5,848 nt of DNA, taken from positions 1 through 5,848 of the forward strand of contig JBFLVQ010000609.1 in the NCBI GenBank assembly GCA_040758525.1, given 5' to 3'. The position numbers and the translations under genes are program-made. Below, piece by piece: positions 1 to 5,022 of this stretch (position 1 is its first letter; each line of letters opens with the position of its first letter). Under the pieces are notes generated by a model that did no database searches, was not told where the DNA came from, and worked only from the letters and a program-made list of their open reading frames with translations. Source of the DNA: JBFLVQ01 sp040758525 (GTDB lineage Bacteria; Acidobacteriota; Blastocatellia; Chloracidobacteriales; JADJPF01).

Positions 1-447
1 ATTCATTACAAAATTAACTGGATCACCAATAAAATAGGTTTCAGCATTTTTGTCAAATTGATTTGCTGCTGCTTCGCTACTACACCCTGCTCGCTCTATT
101 AACCCATTTATGAATGCTGTTCTCTTTTCCATCACATGGCTCATTCCACAATCTGTATGAGCCAATAATGCTATCGTGTTTACTTTTCCAATTGCTATTG
201 CATACGATATTTCAAACTCACATCCACGTAGATTCCCTCCTGCAGTTCTTAATACATAAGCAAATTCATTGGGTATGGTTAAATCTTTTCTATGATCCAT
301 ACACATTCCAATTATTAACTCTGCATGAACGGTTGTCTTAGGTAGTAGCTCAGCTAGATTATGGTATAACAATAACTGTTCAACCGGTGTATTCCGATAT
401 TCTGGAAGAATCTCAGTTTTCGAGTTTACTGGTATTAATCTTGTCAC
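1..447 (-). CDS. Beta-carbonic-anhydrase-like protein, partial (3' end off the left edge)
   Basis: 149 codons are visible, reading from a GTG at 447-445 to the window edge without a stop. The protein carries the zinc-site pattern of beta-class carbonic anhydrases. C49-x-D51-x-R53 follows a hydrophobic strand (AELIIGM). An R-T-A-G-G-N-L-R stretch (67-74) corresponds to the family's R-N-x-A-N segment, and H97-x-x-C100 follows the strand TIALLA. Family members interconvert CO2 and bicarbonate in the cytoplasm, with zinc held by the two Cys and the His; Asp and Arg form the gating dyad. All five residues are present, so activity is plausible. The Cys-to-His distance (48) is shorter than in E. coli Can (56), so this is a divergent subgroup. 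GTG is chosen because AAGGAA lies 7 bases upstream and an in-frame stop lies before it; the first ATG (codon 48) would leave out nearly a third of the visible protein. It is probably co-transcribed with the methyltransferase upstream. Its base composition is much more AT-rich than its neighbours. Confidence 0.8.
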   Translation of the reverse strand, partial: MTRLIPVNSKTEILPEYRNTPVEQLLLYHNLAELLPKTTVHAELIIGMCMDHRKDLTIPNEFAYVLRTAGGNLRGCEFEISYAIAIGKVNTIALLAHTDCGMSHVMEKRTAFINGLIERAGCSSEAAANQFDKNAETYFIGDPVNFVMN

Positions 448-454
448 AAATTTA

Positions 455-460
455 TTCCTT
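455..460 (-). promoter_or_regulatory. Ribosome binding site AAGGAA deciding the GTG start
   Basis: On the minus strand AAGGAA sits 7 bases before the GTG at 447, in the 15-base gap after the methyltransferase stop. No ATG or TTG is placed as well, so this site fixes the start of the carbonic-anhydrase-like gene and suggests independent initiation inside a shared transcript. Confidence 0.7.
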
Positions 461-462
461 AT

Positions 463-1260
463 TTAATGGATTTTACCTGCTAGACAAAGCATTGTAAGAT
501 AGGGTTGCTCAACATAGCCACCATATTCGGTATCGATCAGCTTCCCTATCTCTACAAAAAGATGGTTGCGCTGATCCTCTTGCAGCCGACGGTGAGGCGA
601 GAAGGTATTTAGTAACTTAAGGTATTCATTGCCAGTGAAACGCTTCTGCCAACGCTCAGATAGGAATTCGATCGCCTCAAATTGCTGACTTTGTACTAAT
701 TCATAATGCAGTTCTGTTGCCCATTGCTCTGTTTCACTTTTGTCCCCTTTATGCGCTAATGTAGGAGCGATAGCACGATAGATATCTTGAACACGAACAA
801 AAAATCCAACTAGTGGCAGAGGATGAGTATTTGTGAGGATTGCTACTGTACCTGCAGAGCGCAGTACACGAGCAACCTTTGCACAACGTATCGTAGCATC
901 AATCCAATGAAATGAGGTTGCCGCTAGTACCAGATCGAAACTCTCAGGAGCTAGTTCTGCCTGTTCAAATGTCTCTGTGCTTACCTGCACTTGTGGAAAG
1001 CGTGCAATTTTCTGCCTAGCGAGTTTAGCGAGTTCTAGAGCTGGTTCAAGACATAACATGGCGCAGCCCAGGACCGCGAATGCCTCTGTTGCTTGCCCTG
1101 TACCACAGCCGATCTCCAAAATAGTCGATTGCCTACCAAGGGCAGCACGATCTATTACCGCTTGAATAAGAGCTGTAGGATAACCTGGACGCACTGCCTC
1201 ATAATCACAGGCAGCTTCTCCAAAAGCAAACCGCCGAGAAAGTCGCTCACTTGTCTGCAT
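463..1260 (-). CDS. Class I SAM-dependent methyltransferase (Methyltransf_11 type)
   Basis: The 265-residue protein has a Rossmann-fold methyltransferase core. Motif I, ILEIGCGTG (47-55), is the glycine-rich S-adenosylmethionine loop. The acidic residue ending strand 2, E72 in CLEP, should bind the ribose hydroxyls. FDLVLAATSFHWID (108-121) is the strand-4 region with the aromatic/His pair common in this group. The N-terminal signature FGEAACDYEAVRPGYP (13-28) matches the 'YdxxRPgYP' opening of a large family of small-molecule methyltransferases, often labelled UbiE-like or trans-aconitate-like. Substrate cannot be told: the C-terminal half (150-265) is the variable substrate cap and holds no motif I recognise. 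A full-length, cytoplasmic enzyme is expected. The ATG start has AGGA 3 bases upstream and AAAGG further up. It is the first gene of a likely two-gene minus-strand operon with the carbonic-anhydrase-like gene. Confidence 0.88.
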   Translation of the reverse strand: MQTSERLSRRFAFGEAACDYEAVRPGYPTALIQAVIDRAALGRQSTILEIGCGTGQATEAFAVLGCAMLCLEPALELAKLARQKIARFPQVQVSTETFEQAELAPESFDLVLAATSFHWIDATIRCAKVARVLRSAGTVAILTNTHPLPLVGFFVRVQDIYRAIAPTLAHKGDKSETEQWATELHYELVQSQQFEAIEFLSERWQKRFTGNEYLKLLNTFSPHRRLQEDQRNHLFVEIGKLIDTEYGGYVEQPYLTMLCLAGKIH

Positions 1261-1264
1261 ATGT

Positions 1265-1289
1265 CCTAGCCTTTCTGTATAGTGCTAGG
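1265..1289. repeat. Inverted repeat CCTAGC/GCTAGG before the methyltransferase gene
   Basis: Perfect 6-base arms, CCTAGC (1265-1270) and GCTAGG (1284-1289), enclose a 13-base spacer. On the minus strand the spacer contains TATACA (1281-1276), a possible -10 box for the methyltransferase; no convincing -35 is seen at normal distance. The inner arm overlaps the AGGA ribosome site. It could be an operator or a small leader hairpin, or chance given the short arms. Confidence 0.3.
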
Positions 1290-1363
1290 TAGTCTAAAGC
1301 TTTGCATAATGAGCACGACAAGCAAATTCGTATGGCTATTTAAACGCTTTGTGCCGCGCCCCA

Positions 1364-1394
1364 GCACAAGCTACCACAATAGAGTAGCCTGTGC
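1364..1394 (-). repeat. 11-bp hairpin between two minus-strand genes
   Basis: Arms 1364-1374 and 1384-1394 are inverted repeats around a 9-base loop. On the minus strand all 11 positions pair, one as G-U; on the plus strand that position becomes an A-C mismatch. The better pairing on the minus strand fits a structure in RNA downstream of the ferric-reductase-like gene (stop at 1451) and upstream of the methyltransferase gene. No T run follows, so it is not a standard intrinsic terminator. It may be a processing or 3'-protecting hairpin, a Rho-dependent end, or a protein site. Confidence 0.45.
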
Positions 1395-1450
1395 AATGAA
1401 TAAGCCAGCTCATTAGCTATTAAAACTACGCGAAATAGCGTTGGGTATAC

Positions 1451-2074
1451 TTATCCTGGACGGTTGATAGTGGAAGTGCGCAGAAAGCGATAATTGGCGA
1501 GTCTAATACCTATTACCAAAATCAGAACTATAATGAGTAGCCAATAGAATGGGCTGTTTACTACCCTTTTACCACTGCTGATCAAAAATGTTAGCCAAAT
1601 AAAATGTGCCCCGACCGAATGTAGATTTCGCCACATTCGTGTGCCAATCCAGCTAGCAGTTTTATCGAATGAGGTAGCCGTCATAGCGATAATAAAGGCA
1701 TAAGCAGTACCACCAAAGATAAACGATCCCAAATTGACCGATTGACGAAATTGCTCTGGAGCTAGTATGGCAAAACTAATAATTCCGATGGCATGAACTG
1801 TGTGCGAAACAGCAAACGAGACTCCTAGATAGCGGCGGTTGACTCTTTGCCAACGTGTCCAAGCATTCGGCCAACTACTATGCAGTGCCGCCGCACTGAA
1901 AGCAAGACAGAATAACAGTAACGATATACGGGCGGTAACACGGATTACTGCACGTATCCCTTCAATGTCAAAGTCGTGCCACGATAAGATACCTACGGCG
2001 ATCAAAACGATCGTAATTGATAGTGTGGCAACCAGTCGCCAGCTATTCAATAAACCTGAGATCTTTGCTCCCAT
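1451..2074 (-). CDS. Six-helix ferric-reductase-like membrane protein (MsrQ/YedZ-like, orphan)
   Basis: This 207-residue protein is almost entirely membrane. Hydrophobic segments lie near 13-31, 46-64, 84-104, 115-133, 152-165 and 176-193. R-R-Y-L-G-V-S-F-A-V-S-H-T-V-H (80-94) with H91 and H94, and L-H-S-V-G-A-H (151-157) with H152 and H157, put histidines in helices 3 and 5. This is the arrangement of the ferric-reductase-like transmembrane domain, whose members bind b-type haem and move electrons across the membrane. MsrQ/YedZ partners the periplasmic methionine sulfoxide reductase MsrP, but no MsrP gene and no FAD/NADPH domain are present, so the electron donor and acceptor are unknown. 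ATG 2074 is chosen over an ATG 20 codons upstream because AAGGAG lies 6 bases before it; the upstream start would also run through an operator-like repeat. The gene is divergent from the TetR gene and probably repressed by it. Confidence 0.8.
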   Translation of the reverse strand: MGAKISGLLNSWRLVATLSITIVLIAVGILSWHDFDIEGIRAVIRVTARISLLLFCLAFSAAALHSSWPNAWTRWQRVNRRYLGVSFAVSHTVHAIGIISFAILAPEQFRQSVNLGSFIFGGTAYAFIIAMTATSFDKTASWIGTRMWRNLHSVGAHFIWLTFLISSGKRVVNSPFYWLLIIVLILVIGIRLANYRFLRTSTINRPG

Positions 2075-2080
2075 ATGGCT

Positions 2081-2086
2081 CTCCTT
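2081..2086 (-). promoter_or_regulatory. Strong ribosome binding site AAGGAG deciding the ATG at 2074
   Basis: AAGGAG on the minus strand ends 6 bases before the ATG at 2074-2072. It supports the 207-residue form of the ferric-reductase-like protein over a 227-residue form starting at 2134, which has no such site. Confidence 0.8.
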
Positions 2087-2123
2087 GTCTATGCAGAGAA
2101 GATTGTGGGTAATCGTGCAAGTA

Positions 2124-2144
2124 AATGTAAGCACAACTTACATT
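2124..2144. promoter_or_regulatory. Operator 1: perfect 21-base palindrome, probable TetR-family site
   Basis: Arms AATGTAAG (2124-2131) and CTTACATT (2137-2144) are exact reverse complements around the 5-base spacer CACAA. Position and symmetry fit an operator for the adjacent TetR-family repressor. It lies 50 bases upstream of the ferric-reductase-like start. On the minus strand its outer half reads TTACAT, which stands 17 bases from CACAAT, a weak possible -35/-10 pair for that gene, so binding would block the promoter. That the adjacent repressor binds here is inferred. Confidence 0.7.
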
Positions 2145-2166
2145 GCTTTGCCGATCTCTGTCAAGG

Positions 2167-2187
2167 AAAATAAGCGGTGCTTACATT
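2167..2187. promoter_or_regulatory. Operator 2: imperfect copy of the same 21-base element
   Basis: The right arm CTTACATT (2180-2187) is identical to that of operator 1. The left arm AAAATAAG (2167-2174) matches AATGTAAG at 6 of 8 positions, again with a 5-base spacer (CGGTG). Its centre is 43 bases from that of operator 1, close to four helical turns. The right arm covers the expected -35 region of the TetR gene, which fits autorepression. Confidence 0.6.
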
Positions 2188-2210
2188 TGGTAACACAACT
2201 ATGCTATTAT
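2181..2210 (+). promoter_or_regulatory. Possible promoter of the TetR gene
   Basis: TATTAT (2205-2210) is a good -10 box, and TTACAT (2181-2186) a weak -35 at 18 bases. Transcription would start at about 2217-2218, at or next to the ATG. That fits the lack of a ribosome site and suggests a leaderless message. The alternative -10 TATGCT (2200-2205) overlaps it. Confidence 0.4.
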
Positions 2211-2217
2211 TGGGTCT

Positions 2218-2919
2218 ATGTCAGTCCAGAGAGCAAAGAAAAAAAACCTACTAAAAAAACCTCCAGCGCGTCGCAGCAACTACCACCATGGAAATCTAAG
2301 AGACGCGCTGATCGAGGCAACTCTACACTTAATCAAGCAGAGCAGTCCCGAGAAGGTGACAGTACGAGAAGCATCAAGGCAAGCAGGAGTGTCGTCTGGT
2401 GCGCCATTCCGTCACTTCCCTAATCGAACTGCACTTATGACAGCCGTGGCTGAACAGGCCATGCAGCGTTTACGCACTGAGATCATGGGCGCATTAGCAG
2501 AGACTGAGAAAGAAGATCCCCTTACTCGCTTTACTGCCATTGGCAAGGCCTATTTTCGCTGGGTGATCCACAACCCCACGCATTTCCAGGTCATCTCTAA
2601 CAGAAGCCTGATCGATTTTGAAGGTTCTGAATCTCTCTGCCGTGATAATGAGCAGATACGTGCCTGGATGGAAGGTTTACTGCTAGAGGCACAACGTCAA
2701 GGAATGCTTCGCTGTGATGATTTAACCCATATTCAACTTGCTGGCAGGGCACTTGTCTATGGTCTCGCTCGTATGTATTTGGACGGACACTTTACCCAGT
2801 GGGATGTAGCAGAAGATAAAGCAGAGAGCGCTATGCAGACTGTGCTTGACCTGTTTATTGACAGCCTTAGTGATGAAAAGAAGATACCAGTGGGAAGGAA
2901 AACCAAGACACAAACTTGA
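2218..2919 (+). CDS. TetR/AcrR-family transcriptional repressor (WHG-type C-terminal domain)
   Basis: The 233-residue protein starts with a Lys/Arg-rich tail (1-20), then the TetR DNA-binding domain. NYHHGNLRDALIEATLHLI (21-39) is a very typical opening of this subgroup, followed by VTVREASRQAGVSSGAPFRHFPNR (47-70), which holds the helix-turn-helix and the conserved S-x-G-x-x-x-x-H-F end. Residues 80-215 are the helical ligand and dimer domain, resembling the WHG group, with AYFRWVIHNPTHFQVI at 111-126. The family binds palindromes as dimers and releases DNA when a small molecule binds; the ligand here is unknown. The two palindromic elements upstream are its likely targets, controlling itself and the divergent ferric-reductase-like gene. 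The ATG has no Shine-Dalgarno; an in-frame stop at 2191-2193 leaves little room for another start. Runs of eight and seven A lie at 2239-2246 and 2253-2259. The stop is TGA followed by C, and the next gene is in the same frame. Confidence 0.93.
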   Translation: MSVQRAKKKNLLKKPPARRSNYHHGNLRDALIEATLHLIKQSSPEKVTVREASRQAGVSSGAPFRHFPNRTALMTAVAEQAMQRLRTEIMGALAETEKEDPLTRFTAIGKAYFRWVIHNPTHFQVISNRSLIDFEGSESLCRDNEQIRAWMEGLLLEAQRQGMLRCDDLTHIQLAGRALVYGLARMYLDGHFTQWDVAEDKAESAMQTVLDLFIDSLSDEKKIPVGRKTKTQT

Positions 2920-2943
2920 CCGAAACTATTTTCCTATCTGCTT

Positions 2944-4113
2944 ATGCCATTGATAAAACGAAAAAGCATTTCATTATTATGGAATCGACCTCTTATAAAG
3001 CTAGCTTGCTGGTTCTGCTTCTGGACTCTAGTGGGTCTATTCTTCTCTACTAAAAGCTATTTTGCCACAAGTGGCAATCAAAACAGTAGAGATCTAATAG
3101 AGGCACTACGTATTTCTCTCCCGCAATGGTATGTCTGGGGTGTGTTTGTTCCAATTCTAGTATGGGTGGATCGGCGTTTTGCCGCTGCGCGTTTGTTAAC
3201 TCAGCGATTGTTATTTCATCTTCCTGTCAGCGTCATTTTAACCTTAATCTATCTTGCAGTTTTTTTTCTTGTTGAATCCGTTCTTTATCGCCATTTTGGC
3301 GAGGTAGCCTTTATGGCAGGGAGGGTGCGTACTGCCTTCAATGGTGCTTTTCAATGGAACATCTTGATTTATTGGCTGCTGATAGGGGGATGGTTGGCTT
3401 ACGACTATTATCGAGAATCACGTGATAGGGAGTTAAAAGCGTCGCAACTGGAAAAACTGCTGGTCGAAGCTCAGCTTCATGCGTTGCAAGCACAACTTCA
3501 GCCACACTTCCTCTTTAATGCGCTAAATACTATATCTGCCTTTGTAGAGATTGATCCACGTGGCGCGCGTAGGATGATAGAACATCTAGGAGACCTGCTG
3601 CGTTTCTCCTTAGCCCATTCTGAGCAACAAGAGACTACTTTGGCAGAGGAGTTGACTGCGTTAGATCACTATCTTGCGATTCAACGTGTGCGTTTTGAAG
3701 ACCAGATACGTGTCGAGATAAATGTCGAACGGGAAACACTTGCTGCTATTGTGCCCAATCTAATTCTTCAGCCTTTAGTGGAAAACGCGATTCGACATGG
3801 CGTAGAGCGGCAGACACTACCTGGCAGCGTCACTATCTCTGCATGGCGCGAAAACGGCAACCTCTGTTTGCGTGTTGATGACTGTGGTCCAGGTCTTTTA
3901 CCAGAATGGCAGATGTCCGAGCATGCAGGCATTGGGCTTCTTAACACTAAGCGTAGGCTTGAACATCTTTATCCATCTGTACATGTATTTACCTTGACGA
4001 ATGCTCCTCAAGGAGGAACGATGGTTGAGATAACAATCCCATTTCGTGAAGATTTTCGCGAGGAACAATTGTGGACCAATGATGAGGAAAGTATTTCAAG
4101 CGTTAATAGTTGA
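2944..4113 (+). CDS. LytS/YehU-type sensor histidine kinase (His_kinase + HATPase_c)
   Basis: The 389-residue membrane kinase has four hydrophobic helices near 18-36, 59-75, 91-114 and 134-153 and only short loops, so it probably senses a signal within or at the membrane. A charged helical linker (156-184) leads to the His_kinase motif LQAQLQPHFLFNALN (181-195) with phosphoacceptor H188. The ATP-binding domain has the N-box PNLILQPLVENAIRHG (271-286, key E280 and N281), the D-box VDDCGPG (311-317) and the G2 loop GIGL (329-332). All catalytic residues are present, so it should autophosphorylate and pass phosphate to the LytTR regulator overlapping its 3' end. It starts 24 bases after the TetR stop, in the same frame, with no Shine-Dalgarno visible; translation may depend on coupling to the TetR gene. 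A T8 run (3260-3267) lies in helix 3. The stimulus is unknown. Confidence 0.93.
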   Translation: MPLIKRKSISLLWNRPLIKLACWFCFWTLVGLFFSTKSYFATSGNQNSRDLIEALRISLPQWYVWGVFVPILVWVDRRFAAARLLTQRLLFHLPVSVILTLIYLAVFFLVESVLYRHFGEVAFMAGRVRTAFNGAFQWNILIYWLLIGGWLAYDYYRESRDRELKASQLEKLLVEAQLHALQAQLQPHFLFNALNTISAFVEIDPRGARRMIEHLGDLLRFSLAHSEQQETTLAEELTALDHYLAIQRVRFEDQIRVEINVERETLAAIVPNLILQPLVENAIRHGVERQTLPGSVTISAWRENGNLCLRVDDCGPGLLPEWQMSEHAGIGLLNTKRRLEHLYPSVHVFTLTNAPQGGTMVEITIPFREDFREEQLWTNDEESISSVNS

Positions 4114-4891
4114 TGACGAAAGACCAGCCCGCCAAAGGTTACGCCAATTATTGGAAAAGCAGACTGCTATTGAAGTAATAGGGGAATGCTCAAGTGGGCT
4201 GATGGCGGTGAAGGCTCTCAAGGAGAGTTCGCCGGATCTGCTCTTTCTAGACATTCAGATGCCAGGGCTGAATGGATTTGATGTTATTAGAGAGGTAGGG
4301 CTAGAGCGCATGCCGGTGACCATCTTTGTGACTGCTTATGATAAATATGCGGTTCAAGCCTTTGAAGCTTGTGCATTGGATTATCTGTTGAAACCATATA
4401 GCGACGAGCGATTTGAACATAGTCTAGCAAGAGCATTAAACCATCTGCATACACAAGAACGCGACGAGTTGAGCAGACAATGGCTGGCTCTGTTAGAGCA
4501 GACCAGTTCACCTACAACGTCTCTTACTACAACACCACGATCCGATCAGAGTTCAAACTACCTTGAACGTCTATTGATTAAAACAGGCGGTAAAATTATC
4601 TTCTTACACACATCTGAGATTAGTTGGATAGAAGCCGATGGTGTCTATGTAAAGTTACATGCCGCCAAAACATATCTTTACAGAGCTTCATTAGCCGATT
4701 TGGAGACGCGCCTGAATCCTGAAGACTTTGTTCGTATACACCGCTCCACAATTGTCAATATACAAAGCGTCAAAGAGCTTTATCTGCATTCACACGGCGA
4801 CTATTTAGTTATTCTCCATGATGGCACTGAATTAAAACTGAGCCGCAACTATCGCGCAAAAATCGAAGCCTGTCTACGCCACTCTCTTTAA
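4079..4891 (+). CDS. LytTR-family response regulator (REC + LytTR DNA-binding domain)
   Basis: From the ATG at 4079 the protein has 270 residues. The receiver domain (about 5-122) has the acidic pair D12/D13 in LIVDDE, phosphoacceptor D58 in LFLDIQMPGLNGF, switch T85 in FVTAYD and K105 in LLKPY, so it should be fully phosphorylatable. A Ser/Thr-rich linker (about 141-158) joins it to a LytTR domain (about 161-267) with the typical SWIEADGVYVKLH and FVRIHRSTIVNIQSV segments. LytTR proteins bind pairs of direct repeats upstream of target promoters; no clear pair was found in this window. It is the cognate partner of the kinase, whose gene it overlaps by 35 bases, indicating translational coupling. 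Start choice: GTG 4046 would add residues foreign to the family; ATG 4079 and ATG 4082 are adjacent, with GAGGAA (4060-4065) 13 or 16 bases upstream. Confidence 0.93.
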   Translation: MMRKVFQALIVDDERPARQRLRQLLEKQTAIEVIGECSSGLMAVKALKESSPDLLFLDIQMPGLNGFDVIREVGLERMPVTIFVTAYDKYAVQAFEACALDYLLKPYSDERFEHSLARALNHLHTQERDELSRQWLALLEQTSSPTTSLTTTPRSDQSSNYLERLLIKTGGKIIFLHTSEISWIEADGVYVKLHAAKTYLYRASLADLETRLNPEDFVRIHRSTIVNIQSVKELYLHSHGDYLVILHDGTELKLSRNYRAKIEACLRHSL

Positions 4892-4935
4892 CCTTCTCCA
4901 CCTGATTAGCAAATTTGCCCTGTTCGCAACACTCT

Positions 4936-4977
4936 TGTGCAGCTTATAACAAAATATTAGCCAGTCTATTCTGCACA
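4936..4977. repeat. Inverted repeat TGTGCAG/CTGCACA upstream of the secreted protein gene
   Basis: Perfect 7-base arms at 4936-4942 and 4971-4977 flank 28 AT-rich bases that include TATAAC (4945-4950). It lies in the 131-base gap between the response regulator and the exported protein. It could be a regulatory site for the downstream gene or a hairpin ending the upstream operon, but there is no T run after it. The wide spacing makes chance possible. Confidence 0.3.
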
Positions 4978-5012
4978 GGAGCAATATCGTCATATCAAGA
5001 TTATTAATAGAT

Positions 5013-5018
5013 AAGGAG
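5013..5018 (+). promoter_or_regulatory. Strong ribosome binding site AAGGAG
   Basis: AAGGAG ends 4 bases before the ATG at 5023. It is the clearest ribosome site among the plus-strand genes here, implying that the exported protein is translated efficiently and independently of the two-component genes. Confidence 0.8.
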
Positions 5019-5022
5019 ATTT

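Noticed and set aside
114..341. Plus-strand open frame of 75 codons
   Set aside because: It lies antisense to the carbonic-anhydrase-like gene, has no ribosome site and no recognisable protein pattern.
1421..1450. Terminator for the ferric-reductase-like gene (ACGC/GCGT hairpin followed by TTTT on the minus strand)
   Set aside because: The stem is only four base pairs, too weak to call.
2075..2134. N-terminal extension of 20 residues on the ferric-reductase-like protein
   Set aside because: The ATG at 2134 has no ribosome site and lies within operator 1, while the ATG at 2074 has AAGGAG at ideal distance.
2239..2259. A8 and A7 runs as a programmed frameshift site in the TetR gene
   Set aside because: The reading frame is intact on both sides and encodes a normal basic tail before the DNA-binding domain. 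Slippage remains possible but there is no product to support it.
1839..2423. Plus-strand open frame of 194 codons across the divergent region
   Set aside because: It is antisense to the membrane protein, runs through the operators, and overlaps the TetR gene in another frame; its sequence has low-complexity, non-protein-like composition.
4046..4078. GTG start extending the response regulator by 11 residues
   Set aside because: The added residues precede the normal receiver start, and no ribosome site is seen before the GTG.
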